A DNA stretch of 64,000 nt, taken from assembly GCF_002028455.1 (NCBI RefSeq), contig NZ_MWUM01000003.1:62001-126000 (forward strand), given 5' to 3'. The translations under genes were made by a program, and so were the position numbers. This document shows positions 42,709-54,230 of the stretch, piece by piece. How positions within the stretch are numbered: the stretch's first letter is position 1; each line of letters opens with the position of its first letter. Under the pieces are notes generated by a model. That model saw only the letters and a list, made by a program, of their open reading frames with translations. It searched no databases and had not been told where the DNA came from. Source of the stretch: Zoogloea sp. LCSB751 (GTDB taxonomy: Bacteria; Pseudomonadota; Gammaproteobacteria; Burkholderiales; Rhodocyclaceae).

Positions 42709-43923
42709 GTGAATCCGCATCTCCAGGAACTCCACCCCTATCCCTTCGAAAAGCTGCGTGCCCTGTTCGAAGGCATCGTGCCGCCGACGGAGTACGCGCC
42801 GATCCGCCTGTCCATCGGCGAACCCCAGCACGCCACGCCGGCTTTCATCCGCGACACGCTGATCGACAATCTCGGCGGCCTGGCCAACTACCCCACCACC
42901 CAGGGCTCCGAGCAACTGCGCCAGTCCATCGCCGGCTGGCTTGGGCGGCGCTACAACCTCCCCTCGGTCAATGCAGGCACCCAGGTGCTGCCGGTCAATG
43001 GCTCCCGCGAGGCGCTGTTCGCCTTCGCCCAATGCGTCGTCGACGGCTCGAAACCCGGCGCGCTGGTGGTCTGCCCGAACCCGTTCTACCAGATCTACGA
43101 GGGCGCGGCCTACCTCGCCGGCGCCCAGCCCTACTTCATCAACAACCTACCGGATGACAACTTCGGGTCGAACTTCGACGCCATTCCGGAAACCGACTGG
43201 CAGCGCGTGCAGCTGGTCTATGTCTGCTCGCCCGGCAACCCGACCGGCCGCGTGCTGTCGCTGGATGAATGGAAGCGCCTGTTCGAGTTGTCCGACCGCT
43301 ACAACTTCGTGATCGCCGCCGACGAGTGCTACTCGGAGATCTACTTCGACGACGACAACCTGCCGATCGGCGGCCTCGAAGCCGCGCACCGCCTCGGCCG
43401 CAGCGACTTCCGCAACGTGGTGATGTTCTCCAGCCTGTCCAAGCGCTCCAATGTGCCGGGCATGCGCTCCGGTTTCGTGGCTGGCGATGCGGCCATCCTC
43501 AAGCGTTTCCTGCTCTACCGCACCTACCACGGCTGTGCGATGAGCCCGTCCGTGCAGGCCGCCTCCGCGGCAGCGTGGCGCGATGAAGCCCACGTGGCGG
43601 AGAACCGCCGCCAGTACCGCGAGAAGTTCGACCGCATCACCCCGCTCATTGCTGCCCACCTGGACGTCGAACGCCCCGACGCCGGCTTCTACCTGTGGGC
43701 CCGGGTCGACCGGCTGGGCCTCAGCGATACCGAATTCGCCCGTCGCCTGCAGGCCGAATATAATGTGACGGTTCTGCCCGGCAGCTATCTGGCGCGCGAA
43801 GCCCACGGCATCAATCCCGGCGCAGGGTTTGTCCGAATCGCGCTGGTGGCCGAACTGGCAGAGTGTGTCGAGGCGGCCACCCGAGTCGCCACTTTCGCCC
43901 AACGACTTTCGAAAAATTCATGA
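42709..43923 (+). CDS. dapC: N-succinyldiaminopimelate aminotransferase
   Basis: PLP enzyme of the succinylase route to meso-diaminopimelate and lysine. 404 residues from the GTG at 42709 (start then [19 protein letters not shown]), the usual N-terminus; the ATG at 42670 adds 13 unconserved residues. Seen: [52 protein letters not shown] and the lysine in [17 protein letters not shown]. Coupled to dapD by an ATGA overlap. Confidence 0.94.
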   Translation: MNPHLQELHPYPFEKLRALFEGIVPPTEYAPIRLSIGEPQHATPAFIRDTLIDNLGGLANYPTTQGSEQLRQSIAGWLGRRYNLPSVNAGTQVLPVNGSREALFAFAQCVVDGSKPGALVVCPNPFYQIYEGAAYLAGAQPYFINNLPDDNFGSNFDAIPETDWQRVQLVYVCSPGNPTGRVLSLDEWKRLFELSDRYNFVIAADECYSEIYFDDDNLPIGGLEAAHRLGRSDFRNVVMFSSLSKRSNVPGMRSGFVAGDAAILKRFLLYRTYHGCAMSPSVQAASAAAWRDEAHVAENRRQYREKFDRITPLIAAHLDVERPDAGFYLWARVDRLGLSDTEFARRLQAEYNVTVLPGSYLAREAHGINPGAGFVRIALVAELAECVEAATRVATFAQRLSKNS

Positions 43924-44768
43924 CTGCATCCATTCACATCATGCCCAATCACGAAAACCCCTTCGCAACCCTCATCGAAGAGCTGTGGGAACGCCGCACC
44001 GACCTGTCTGCCGCCAGCGCCACCAAGGAGCAGATCGAGGTCATCGAGCACGTGATCGAAGAGCTGGACCAGGGCAAGCTGCGCGTCGCCGAAAAGATCA
44101 ACGGCGAGTGGGTCACCCACCAGTGGATCAAGAAAGCCGTGCTGCTGTACTTCCGCACCCATGACAACAAGGTCATCGACAACGGCACCCGCTACTTCGA
44201 CAAGGTGCCGACCAAGTTCGACAACTACGATGCCCACGATTTCGCCACCGGCGGCTTCCGCGTCGTGCCCAACGCCACGGCCCGCAAGGGCAGCTTCATC
44301 GGCAAGGGTGTCGTGCTGATGCCCTCCTACGTGAACATCGGCGCCTACGTCGACGAGGGCACCATGGTCGACACCTGGGCCACCGTCGGCTCTTGTGCCC
44401 AGATCGGCAAGAACGTGCACCTCTCCGGCGGCGTCGGCATCGGTGGCGTGCTGGAGCCCCTGCAAGCCAACCCGACTATCATCGGCGACAACTGCTTCAT
44501 TGGCGCCCGCTCCGAAGTCGTCGAAGGCGTCATCGTGGAAGACAACTGCGTCATTTCCATGGGCGTGTATATCAGCCAGAGCACCAAGATCTACGACCGC
44601 GCCACCGGCGAAATCACCTATGGCCGCGTCCCCGCCGGCTCCGTGGTGGTCAGCGGTAACCTGCCCTCCGCCGATGGCAAGTACAGCCTGTACTGCGCGG
44701 TGATCGTCAAGAAGGTGGACGCCCAGACCCGCGCCAAGACCAGCATCAACGAACTGCTGCGCGACTGA
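43920..44768 (+). CDS. dapD: Tetrahydrodipicolinate N-succinyltransferase
   Basis: Succinylates tetrahydrodipicolinate, the step before DapC. 282 residues from the ATG at 43920, which overlaps the dapC stop; an ATG seven codons on (MPNHENP) is nearly as good. Helical N-terminal domain (to about 115), then a left-handed beta-helix of hexapeptide repeats ([39 protein letters not shown]) and a small C-terminal part ([12 protein letters not shown]). Confidence 0.96.
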   Translation: MTASIHIMPNHENPFATLIEELWERRTDLSAASATKEQIEVIEHVIEELDQGKLRVAEKINGEWVTHQWIKKAVLLYFRTHDNKVIDNGTRYFDKVPTKFDNYDAHDFATGGFRVVPNATARKGSFIGKGVVLMPSYVNIGAYVDEGTMVDTWATVGSCAQIGKNVHLSGGVGIGGVLEPLQANPTIIGDNCFIGARSEVVEGVIVEDNCVISMGVYISQSTKIYDRATGEITYGRVPAGSVVVSGNLPSADGKYSLYCAVIVKKVDAQTRAKTSINELLRD

Positions 44769-44783
44769 CCTTTCCCCCTTCAG

Positions 44784-44805
44784 GGGCCGCCTCCAGGGGC
44801 GGCCC
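44784..44805 (+). terminator. Hairpin between dapD and pilU
   Basis: Arms GGGCCGCC / GGCGGCCC, six-base loop, 15 bases after dapD. Followed by TGTTCATTTC, a weak U-run. May attenuate transcription into pilU. Confidence 0.45.
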
Positions 44806-44826
44806 TGTTCATTTCCGGGTCGCCCG

Positions 44827-46008
44827 ATGATCATCGACAAGCTCTTTGCCCTGATGGCCGAGAAGAAGGCCTCGGACATCTTCATTACCGTCGGCACCCC
44901 GATCCACATCAAGATCGACGGCAACACGCTGCCGATCAACCAGCAGTCGATGGATCCGACGATGATCCACCGCATGGCCTACGAAATGATGTCGCCCGAG
45001 CAGATCGAGCGCTTCGAGAAGTACAAGGAGATGAACCTCTCCTTCGGCCGGCGGGACATGGGCAACTTCCGGATCAACATCTTCTGGCAGCGCAACAGCA
45101 TTGCGATCGTCGTCCGTTATATTCTCGGCGACATTCCGCGCCTCGAGAGCCTGGGCCTGCCGTCGGTGCTGTCCGAAGTCATCATGGAAAAGCGCGGCCT
45201 CGTACTGGTGGTCGGCGCCACCGGTTCCGGCAAGTCGACGACCATCGCATCGATGATCGACTACCGCAACGAGAACCGCTCCGGCCACATCCTGACCATC
45301 GAAGACCCGATCGAGTACCTGTTCAAGCACAAGATGTCGCTGGTCAACCAGCGCGAGATCGGCAGCGACACGCTGGACTGGCAGAACGCGTTGCGCAGCG
45401 CGATGCGCCAGGCCCCGGACTGCATCCTGATCGGCGAGATCCGCGACCGGGAAACCATGCAGGCCGCCCTCGCCTACGCCCAGACCGGCCACCTGTGCCT
45501 GGCTACGCTGCACGCCAACAACGCCTACCACGCGCTGAACCGCATCTTCAGCTTCTTCCCGCTGGATGCCCGCACGCTGCTGTCCCTCGACCTGGCCGCG
45601 ACCCTGCGCTGCATCATCTCCCAACGCCTCGTCAAACGTCCTGACGGCGGCCGCATTCCGACGGTGGAGATCCTGCTGCACTCCCGCCAGGTGGCCGAAC
45701 TCATCGAGCGCGGCGAGATCTCGGCGATCCGCGAAGCCATGGAGCAAAGCCTGGCCCAGGGCTCCCGCACCTTCGAGCAGGACCTGTTCCGGCTCTACAA
45801 GGAAAAGTACATCACCCTCGAAGAAGCGCTGGCCAATGCGGATTCGCCCACCAACCTGTCGTGGCTGATCAACAACGCACAGATTGGTCCAACCGGTAAC
45901 GGCGACAAGAACAAGACCCGTCAGCCCTCCACCATCGATTTCGAGCAAACCGAGCCGGACGGCACTTCCTTCCGCGAGTTCACATTCGAACTCAACAACG
46001 ACGACTAA
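44827..46008 (+). CDS. pilU: Type IV pilus retraction ATPase, PilU type
   Basis: PilT/PilU motor ATPase that helps depolymerise type IV pili. 393 residues, longer than PilT (about 345) because of a charged C-terminal tail of about 45 residues (NKTRQPSTIDFEQTEPDG), typical for PilU. Seen: N-terminal PAS-like domain (KASDIFITVGTPIHIKIDG), Walker A GATGSGKST at 130-138, Asp box TIEDPIEYLF, Walker B CILIGEIRDRETMQ and HIS box HLCLATLHANNA. It interrupts the dap genes and has no other pilus gene in the window. Confidence 0.92.
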   Translation: MIIDKLFALMAEKKASDIFITVGTPIHIKIDGNTLPINQQSMDPTMIHRMAYEMMSPEQIERFEKYKEMNLSFGRRDMGNFRINIFWQRNSIAIVVRYILGDIPRLESLGLPSVLSEVIMEKRGLVLVVGATGSGKSTTIASMIDYRNENRSGHILTIEDPIEYLFKHKMSLVNQREIGSDTLDWQNALRSAMRQAPDCILIGEIRDRETMQAALAYAQTGHLCLATLHANNAYHALNRIFSFFPLDARTLLSLDLAATLRCIISQRLVKRPDGGRIPTVEILLHSRQVAELIERGEISAIREAMEQSLAQGSRTFEQDLFRLYKEKYITLEEALANADSPTNLSWLINNAQIGPTGNGDKNKTRQPSTIDFEQTEPDGTSFREFTFELNNDD

Positions 46009-48131
<2,123 letters not shown>

Positions 48132-48188
48132 TTTCCAGCGAGAAATCGGTCAACCTCTTCCTGCTCCTGCCGTACTTATGATCTTGTA

Positions 48189-48218
48189 CGGGGCTGGACT
48201 CTTCGGAGCCCGGCCCCG
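48189..48218 (+). promoter_or_regulatory. UUCG-capped hairpin between prmB and response regulator
   Basis: Stem CGGGGCTGG...CCGGCCCCG with one A.C mismatch and a top stem CTC-TTCG-GAG, a very stable C(UUCG)G tetraloop. It is followed by A-rich sequence (ACGGAAAAAACAAG), not a T-run. Either a rho-independent-like stop for the dap-prmB transcript or a 5' leader structure of the response regulator. Confidence 0.5.
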
Positions 48219-48270
48219 CCCAACGGAAAAAACAAGCACAAGAACATAAAGGCAGGATCAAGGAGTTCGT

Positions 48271-48720
48271 ATGGCGACCGATCGCCCGATTCTTCTCGTC
48301 GAGGACAATCCCGACGACGAAGCGCTGACACTGAGGGCATTCAGCAAGAACAAGATCAGCAACCAGGTCGTGGTCGCCAGGGATGGCGTCGAAGCGCTCG
48401 ATTACCTTTTCTGCACGGGGCAATATGCCTCGCGCGCCCCACTGCTGATGCCGGCCTTCGTGCTGCTCGACCTCAAGCTGCCGCGCATCGATGGCCTCGA
48501 GGTGTTGCGCCGCATCCGCGCGGACGAACGCACCACCCTGCTGCCGGTGGTGGTGCTGACCACCTCGAAGGAACATCAGGATATTTCCGAGGCCTACCGG
48601 CTGGGCGCCAACAGCTACATCCGCAAGCCCGTCGACTTCGAACGTTTCCTGCAAGCTGTCGGGCAGCTTGGTCTCTACTGGCTTTCGTTGAACGAGCCGT
48701 CGGAACCGACGACCCACTAG
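48271..48720 (+). CDS. Single-domain response regulator, Rcp1-like
   Basis: 149 residues, a receiver domain only. Seen: acidic pair Glu11-Asp12 with Asp15/16 (LLVEDNPDDEALT), phospho-acceptor Asp67 in VLLDLKLPRIDG, Thr97/98, and Lys119 in YIRKPVDFERF. The NPDDE and LKLP patterns with a long loop (DYLFCTGQYASR) are typical of the Rcp1 type that partners phytochrome-like or hybrid kinases. No kinase gene is adjacent and there is no output domain, so it should signal by protein contact. Ribosome site AAGGAG. Confidence 0.9.
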   Translation: MATDRPILLVEDNPDDEALTLRAFSKNKISNQVVVARDGVEALDYLFCTGQYASRAPLLMPAFVLLDLKLPRIDGLEVLRRIRADERTTLLPVVVLTTSKEHQDISEAYRLGANSYIRKPVDFERFLQAVGQLGLYWLSLNEPSEPTTH

Positions 48721-48732
48721 CGTTCGAAGGCG

Positions 48733-49233
48733 CTAGCCGAGCAGCGCTTCGATGTCTTTCTCGAGATCCGCCGGCGTCGTGGTCGGCGCGTAACGCTTGA
48801 AAGGCACCCCCTGGCGGTCGACCAGAAACTTGGTGAAGTTCCACTTGATCGGCTGGGTGCCGAGCACACCGGGCAGCGCCGCAGTCAGGAAACGAAACAA
48901 GGGATGGGCGTTGGCGCCATTGACATCCACCTTCTCGTTCAGGGGGAAGCTCACGCCGTAGTTGCGCTCGCAGAACTGCACAATGTCCCCCGCATCGCCG
49001 GGCTCCTGACCACCAAACTGGTTGCACGGGAAACCGAGCACCACCAGCCCGCGCCCGGCATAGGTTTCGTGCAACTGCTGCAGGCCTGCATATTGAGGCG
49101 TGAAGCCGCAGCGGCTAGCGGTGTTTACGATCAACACCACCTTGCCGGCAAAGTCTGCCAGCGGAACCGGCGCCGCGCCGTCCAGGCTCCGGAACTCGAA
49201 ACCGTGGATGGTGGCCGGCGCCGCGGAGCTCAC
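48733..49233 (-). CDS. Glutathione peroxidase family protein (Cys type)
   Basis: Reduces hydroperoxides; bacterial members often use thioredoxin. 166 residues from a GTG at 49233 that overlaps the iscX stop by four bases (GTGA). Catalytic tetrad seen: Cys42 in NTASRCGFTPQY, Gln76 in CNQFGGQEPG, and Trp131-Asn132 in IKWNFTKFLV. Cysteine replaces selenocysteine. There is a possible resolving Cys88 in VQFCERNYG. As the last gene of the isc operon it would be made together with Fe-S assembly proteins. Confidence 0.92.
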   Translation of the reverse strand: MSSAAPATIHGFEFRSLDGAAPVPLADFAGKVVLIVNTASRCGFTPQYAGLQQLHETYAGRGLVVLGFPCNQFGGQEPGDAGDIVQFCERNYGVSFPLNEKVDVNGANAHPLFRFLTAALPGVLGTQPIKWNFTKFLVDRQGVPFKRYAPTTTPADLEKDIEALLG

Positions 49234-49424
49234 TCGGATTCCTCGATCCAGGCCTGCTGGATCGCCTCCAGCACACGCTCGCCGCAGTGCTTGGGATCAT
49301 CGGCGAACTCGGGCAGCGCGACCACCCAGCGCATCAGATCGACAAAGTTGATCCGCGCCGGATCGGTATCCGGATGCGCGTCGGCCAGCTGGATGGCAAT
49401 TTCCTGTACGTCAGTCCATTTCAT
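49230..49424 (-). CDS. iscX: Fe-S cluster assembly protein IscX
   Basis: Small acidic partner of IscS and regulator of cluster assembly. 64 residues, full family length: MKWTDVQEIAIQLADAHPD at the start, the FVDLMRWV segment and PKHCGERVLEAIQQAWIEE at the end. Starts in a one-base overlap with the fdx stop (TGATG) and ends in a GTGA overlap with the peroxidase gene. Confidence 0.95.
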   Translation of the reverse strand: MKWTDVQEIAIQLADAHPDTDPARINFVDLMRWVVALPEFADDPKHCGERVLEAIQQAWIEESE

Positions 49425-49765
49425 CAGTGCTTGCCCTCCCGCGCCATGTTGATGGAATACTTGGGGATTTCCACCGTCAACGGCGTCTCGCCAACGATGG
49501 CCTGACAGGACAGGCGCGACGTGGGCTCCAGCCCCCAGGCCTTGTCCAGCAGATCCTCTTCCAGTTCCTCGGCCGGCTCCAGGCTGTTGAAGCCGTCGCG
49601 CACGACCACGTGACAGGTCGTGCAGGCGCAGGATTTTTCGCAGGCATGCTCGATCTCGATGCCATTGGCGAGCAGGCTGTCGCAGATACTCTGGCCGGGT
49701 TCGGCCTCGATGACTGCCCCTTCCGGGCAGAGTTCTACATGGGGCAGCACAATCAATGTCGTCAT
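49424..49765 (-). CDS. fdx: [2Fe-2S] adrenodoxin-type ferredoxin
   Basis: Supplies electrons for cluster assembly on IscU. 113 residues. Cluster cysteines Cys42, Cys48, Cys51 (ACEKSCACTTCHVVV) and Cys87 (SRLSCQAIV), matching E. coli Fdx numbering; one extra Cys46 also matches. In hscA-fdx-iscX order. Confidence 0.97.
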   Translation of the reverse strand: MTTLIVLPHVELCPEGAVIEAEPGQSICDSLLANGIEIEHACEKSCACTTCHVVVRDGFNSLEPAEELEEDLLDKAWGLEPTSRLSCQAIVGETPLTVEIPKYSINMAREGKH

Positions 49766-49788
49766 GGTTCTTATCCGTCCGGATTCGT

Positions 49789-51657
49789 TCAGATCCGGAT
49801 CTCGTCGATCTTGTGGCCCGCCAGCGCTTCACGGATGCTCTTGTCCATGCGGCGCGAGGCGAACTCGTTGGAAGCGCGGTTGAAGACCTCCAGCTGAATC
49901 TTGATGGCCCGTGCTTCCTGACCTTCGGCAGCAGCCCGCAAGGCGGCCACGGCGCCATCCAGCTCCGCGCGCTCGGCTTCGTTGAGCAGTTCGCCATCCG
50001 CCTGCAGGGCCTTCTCGGTCGCCTCGATCACGCGTTCGGCTTCAACCTGCTGCTCCTTCAGCGCGCGCACTTCCAGGTCGTTCTGGGCGTGCTCGAAACC
50101 AGCCTTCAGCATGCCAGCGATCTCGTCGTCGGCCAGGCCATAGGAAGGCTTCACTTCAACCCGTGCTTCGACGCCGGTCGTCTGCTCCCGTGCTGACACG
50201 GACAACAGGCCATCGGCGTCCACCTGGAAGGTCACGCGGATGCGCGCCGCACCCGCCACCATCGGCGGAATGCCGCGCAGCTCGAAGCGGGCCAGCGAGC
50301 GGCAGTCGGACACCAGCTCGCGCTCGCCCTGCACCACATGGAAGGCCATGGCGCTCTGCCCGTCCTTGAAGGTGGTGAAGTCCTGCGCGCGGGCAGTGGG
50401 GATCGTTGAATTGCGCGGAATGATCTTCTCGACCAGCCCGCCCATCGTCTCGATGCCGAGGGACAGGGGAATCACGTCGAGAAGCAGCCATTCATCCTCC
50501 CCGGCCCGGTTGCCGGCCAGCACATTGGCCTGCATGGCCGCACCGACGGCTACCACGGTATCCGGGTCGAGATTGGTGAGCGGCGTCTGCCCGAAAAGTT
50601 CACCGACCGCCTGCTGCACATGGGGCATGCGCGTCGCACCGCCGACCATCACCACGCCCTTGACGTCCTCCGGCGACAGGTTGGCATCCCGCAGGGCCTT
50701 CTTGACCGGCTTGAGGGTCTTACTGACCAGGTTGACAGTAATGTCGACGAAGACCTGGCGTTCGATCACCAGATCCACTTCGTCACCGCTCTCCAGGGTC
50801 ATGCGAATCGGCACCGACTCGTCGAGGGTCAGACGCTCCTTGACCTCCCGCGCCTTCATCAGCAGGCGGCGGGAATCCCGGTCGGACGGCAGCGAGATTC
50901 CGGCGTTGTCGAGAATCCAGCAGAACAGGCGATGATCGAAGTCATCGCCGCCCAGCGCCGCGTCGCCGCTGGTCGCCACCACTTCGAAAACCCCGCGCGA
51001 CAGTCGCAGGATGGAAATGTCGAAAGTACCGCCGCCCAGGTCATAGACCGCGTAGACGCCTTCGGAGGCGTTCTCGAGGCCGTAGGCGATTGCCGCCGCA
51101 GTCGGCTCGTTGAGCAGACGCAGCACGTTCAGGCCGGCCAAGCGCGCCGCATCCTTGGTCGCCTGGCGCTGGGCGTCGTCGAAGTAGGCCGGCACCGTAA
51201 TCACAGCCCCGGTGAGTTCGCCGCCAAGGCTGTACTCGGCCCGCTGACGCAGGCTCCGGAGGATCTCAGCGGAGACTTCCACGGGGCTCTTCACGCCCTG
51301 GACGGTGCGCAGGCGCACCATGCCCTCGGCGTCCACGAAGTCGTAAGGCATCGTCTCCACGTGGGCGACGTCCTTCAGACCGCGGCCCATGAAACGCTTC
51401 ACAGATACGATGGTGTTGCGCGGATCGGTCGCCTGGGCGGTCTGGGCCACACGGCCGATCGCCACCTGCCCGTCCGGCAGGTAACGCACGACGGACGGCA
51501 GCAGCATCTTGCCGTTCTCGTCCTGCAGGCACTGGGGCACGCCATTGCGTACGGTGGCCACCAGCGAATTGGTCGTACCCAGGTCGATGCCCACCGCCAG
51601 CCGATGCTGGTGGGGGGCCGTGGACATGCCCGGTTCGGAAATTTGCAGCAGAGCCAT
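49789..51657 (-). CDS. hscA: Fe-S protein assembly chaperone HscA
   Basis: Hsp70-type ATPase that helps IscU hand over its cluster. 622 residues with the HscA-specific leader [12 protein letters not shown] before [18 protein letters not shown]. Other marks: [49 protein letters not shown], and an Hsp70 substrate-binding half ([20 protein letters not shown]). The ATG overlaps the hscB stop by one base. Confidence 0.97.
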   Translation of the reverse strand: MALLQISEPGMSTAPHQHRLAVGIDLGTTNSLVATVRNGVPQCLQDENGKMLLPSVVRYLPDGQVAIGRVAQTAQATDPRNTIVSVKRFMGRGLKDVAHVETMPYDFVDAEGMVRLRTVQGVKSPVEVSAEILRSLRQRAEYSLGGELTGAVITVPAYFDDAQRQATKDAARLAGLNVLRLLNEPTAAAIAYGLENASEGVYAVYDLGGGTFDISILRLSRGVFEVVATSGDAALGGDDFDHRLFCWILDNAGISLPSDRDSRRLLMKAREVKERLTLDESVPIRMTLESGDEVDLVIERQVFVDITVNLVSKTLKPVKKALRDANLSPEDVKGVVMVGGATRMPHVQQAVGELFGQTPLTNLDPDTVVAVGAAMQANVLAGNRAGEDEWLLLDVIPLSLGIETMGGLVEKIIPRNSTIPTARAQDFTTFKDGQSAMAFHVVQGERELVSDCRSLARFELRGIPPMVAGAARIRVTFQVDADGLLSVSAREQTTGVEARVEVKPSYGLADDEIAGMLKAGFEHAQNDLEVRALKEQQVEAERVIEATEKALQADGELLNEAERAELDGAVAALRAAAEGQEARAIKIQLEVFNRASNEFASRRMDKSIREALAGHKIDEIRI

Positions 51658-52187
51658 CAGGATTCCAGCGCCGTCAAGGCATCATTGATTTCGTGTTGCA
51701 GCTTCTCGAGGAACTTGAGACGACGCACCGTATCGGCCGCGGCCTCCAGATCGCCGGCTGTGTCGAACTCTGCTTCCAGTTGTTCGACCAGGGCCTTGGT
51801 ATCCCGCCGGATACGGCGCGACAAGTCGTCCAGCACATCCTCGTCGGCCGCCTCGCGGGCTTCCTGCAAGGCCTCGCGCCACTCCATCTGCTCCATCAGG
51901 AACTCGGCGGACATGGCGGTATTGGTCTCGAAAGCCGGATCGACGCCCTTCAGCTCAAGCAAATACTGGCCGCGGGCGAGCGGACTCTTGAGGGTCCGGA
52001 AGGCCTCGTTGGCCCGCGTCGCCCATTGCATAGACAAACGCTTTTCGGCGTCCGACAGGTGGGCGAAACGATCCGGATGCACCCGGCCCTGCATCTCCAG
52101 GTAGGCCTGCTCGAGACGATCCAAGTCAACGGCAAAGCGCGGCTCGAGGCCGAACAGCTCGAAGAAATCCTGCTTCATGTCGAGCAT
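51657..52187 (-). CDS. hscB: Fe-S co-chaperone HscB
   Basis: J-protein that brings IscU to HscA. 176 residues from the ATG at 52187, which has GGGAGG eight bases upstream; the ATG three codons on is less well placed. J domain at the N-terminus with the HPDRF form of the HPD motif near residue 37-41, then a helical C-terminal IscU-binding domain (EEQM-like ...[12 protein letters not shown]). Confidence 0.95.
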   Translation of the reverse strand: MLDMKQDFFELFGLEPRFAVDLDRLEQAYLEMQGRVHPDRFAHLSDAEKRLSMQWATRANEAFRTLKSPLARGQYLLELKGVDPAFETNTAMSAEFLMEQMEWREALQEAREAADEDVLDDLSRRIRRDTKALVEQLEAEFDTAGDLEAAADTVRRLKFLEKLQHEINDALTALES

Positions 52188-52240
52188 GTCAGCCCTCCCC
52201 CGCGCCCGGCGGGCAAAACGGTTCGCGAAACGACGTCATC

Positions 52241-52564
52241 CTAGACCGAGAAGCTCTCACCGCAACCGCACTCGCCCTTGACGTTCGGGTTGTTGAACTT
52301 GAAGCCTTCGTTCAGCCCTTCTCGCACGAAGTCGAGTTCGGTGCCATCCATGTAGGGCAGGCTCTTCGGATCGATCAGCACCTTCAGACCGTGGCTTTCG
52401 AAGACGACGTCCTCCGGCAGCACCTCATCGGCGAACTCCAGCTTGTAGGCCATTCCGGAACAGCCCGACGTACGCACGCCGAGGCGAATGCCGACGCCCT
52501 TGCCGCGCTTGGCGATGAAGTTGCCGATGTGGGTTGCAGCCTTGTCGGAGAGGGTTACTGCCAT
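52241..52564 (-). CDS. iscA: A-type Fe-S carrier IscA
   Basis: Carries Fe-S clusters or iron to target proteins. 107 residues from the ATG at 52564 ([20 protein letters not shown]). The three cysteines are at 35, 99 and 101 ([10 protein letters not shown] and GECGCGES). The longer frame upstream belongs to iscU antisense-frame sequence. Confidence 0.97.
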   Translation of the reverse strand: MAVTLSDKAATHIGNFIAKRGKGVGIRLGVRTSGCSGMAYKLEFADEVLPEDVVFESHGLKVLIDPKSLPYMDGTELDFVREGLNEGFKFNNPNVKGECGCGESFSV

Positions 52565-52578
52565 GATTGCGTTTCCTT

Positions 52579-52962
52579 TCAGCCGTTGTGCTTTTTCTTG
52601 TAATCCTCGACCGCCGCCTTGATGGCGTCTTCGGCCAGAATCGAGCAGTGGATCTTCACCGGCGGCAGGGCCAGCTCCTCGGCGATGGCGGTGTTCTTGA
52701 TTTCCAGCGCCTGGTCGAGGGTCTTGCCCTTCACCCATTCGGTGACGAGGGAACTGGAAGCAATAGCCGAGCCACAACCATAGGTCTTGAACTTGGCGTC
52801 TTCGATCACGCCATCCTTGCCCACCTTGATCTGCAGCTTCATCACGTCGCCGCAGGCCGGCGCGCCAACCATGCCGGTACCGACGTCTTCGTCTTCCTTG
52901 CCGAACGCACCAACGTTACGGGGGTTCTCGTAGTGATCCAGAACTTTTTCGCTGTATGCCAT
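52579..52962 (-). CDS. iscU: Fe-S scaffold protein IscU
   Basis: 127 residues. Cluster ligands Cys37 ([11 protein letters not shown]), Asp39, Cys63 ([11 protein letters not shown]), Cys106 and His105 ([12 protein letters not shown]), and the HscA recognition motif LPPVK at 99-103. Thirteen bases after iscS. Confidence 0.98.
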   Translation of the reverse strand: MAYSEKVLDHYENPRNVGAFGKEDEDVGTGMVGAPACGDVMKLQIKVGKDGVIEDAKFKTYGCGSAIASSSLVTEWVKGKTLDQALEIKNTAIAEELALPPVKIHCSILAEDAIKAAVEDYKKKHNG

Positions 52963-52975
52963 TTTCGCTCTCCTG

Positions 52976-54187
52976 TCAGTGCGCAGCCCACTGCACGGTA
53001 TCCAGATCGATGCCTTCCTTGAACATGTCCCACAGGGGCGACAGTTCGCGGAGCTTGCCGATCTTGTGCTGCAGCAGATCAATTGTGTAGTCGATTTCCT
53101 CGACCGTCGTGAAGCGGCCGATGGTGAAACGGATGGAGCTGTGGGCCAGCTCGTCGTTGCGGCCAAGGGCGCGCAATACGTAGGACGGCTCCAGGCTGGC
53201 CGACGTGCAAGCCGAACCGCTGGAGACGGCGATGTCCTTGATCGCCATGATCAGCGACTCACCTTCAACATAGGCGAAGCTGATGTTCAGGTTGTGCGGC
53301 ACGCGGTGCGCCATGTCGCCGTTCACGAAGGTTTCCTCGATGGCGGACAGGCCTTCCAACAGACGGTCGCGCAGCGCACCGATGCGCTTGTTCTCTTCCG
53401 CCATTTCCAGGCGGGCCAGGCGGAAGGCTTCGCCCATACCGACGATCTGGTGCGTCGCCAGCGTGCCGGAGCGCAGACCGCGCTCGTGGCCGCCGCCGTG
53501 CATCTGGGCTTCCAGGCGCACGCGCGGCTTGCGGCGCACGTAGAGGGCGCCGACGCCCTTCGGGCCGTAGGTCTTGTGGGCGCTGAAGGACATCAGGTCC
53601 ACCTTCAGCTTGGACAGGTCGATGTCGACCTTGCCGGTGGCCTGGGCCGCATCCACGTGGAAGACGATGCCCTTTTCGCGGCAGATCTCGCCGATCTCCG
53701 CGATCGGCTGAACCACGCCGATTTCGTTATTGACGAACATCACCGACACGACGACGGTGTCCGGGCGGATCGCCGCCTTCAGGACATCCAGGTCGATCAG
53801 GCCGTCTTCCCGCACGTCCAGGTAGGTCGCCTCGAAGCCCTGACGCTCCAGTTCGCGCACGGTGTCGAGAACCGCCTTGTGCTCGGTCTTGACGGTGATG
53901 ATGTGCTTGCCCTTGCCGGAGTAGAAGTGCGCTGCACCCTTGATCGCCAGGTTGTTGGACTCGGTGGCGCCGGAGGTCCAGATGATCTCCTTCGGATCGG
54001 CGTTCACCAGCGCAGCAACCTCCTCGCGGGCTTCCTCGACGGCCTTTTCAGCCGTCCAGCCGAAGGCGTGGCTACGGGATGCCGGGTTGCCGAACAGCTC
54101 CGTGAGGTAGGGAATCATCTTCTCCGCCACGCGGGGATCCACCGGCGTCGTTGCCGAATAATCGAGGTAGATCGGGAACTTGAGCAT
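52976..54187 (-). CDS. iscS: Cysteine desulfurase IscS
   Basis: PLP enzyme supplying persulfide sulfur for clusters and tRNA thiolation. 403 residues, E. coli-like (404). Seen: [17 protein letters not shown], the His in [14 protein letters not shown] lysine in [14 protein letters not shown], catalytic Cys327 in [16 protein letters not shown] on the mobile loop, and the C-terminal [13 protein letters not shown] tail that contacts IscU. Ribosome site GGAGAGG. Confidence 0.98.
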   Translation of the reverse strand: MLKFPIYLDYSATTPVDPRVAEKMIPYLTELFGNPASRSHAFGWTAEKAVEEAREEVAALVNADPKEIIWTSGATESNNLAIKGAAHFYSGKGKHIITVKTEHKAVLDTVRELERQGFEATYLDVREDGLIDLDVLKAAIRPDTVVVSVMFVNNEIGVVQPIAEIGEICREKGIVFHVDAAQATGKVDIDLSKLKVDLMSFSAHKTYGPKGVGALYVRRKPRVRLEAQMHGGGHERGLRSGTLATHQIVGMGEAFRLARLEMAEENKRIGALRDRLLEGLSAIEETFVNGDMAHRVPHNLNISFAYVEGESLIMAIKDIAVSSGSACTSASLEPSYVLRALGRNDELAHSSIRFTIGRFTTVEEIDYTIDLLQHKIGKLRELSPLWDMFKEGIDLDTVQWAAH

Positions 54188-54230
54188 CTTAATCCTCTCC
54201 GTACTGCAAAAATTTAATCGTTCCAGTCAC

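Noticed and set aside
49230..49997. 255-codon frame ending in IscX
   Set aside because: Only its last 64 codons are the real iscX; the earlier part runs out of frame through fdx and hscA.
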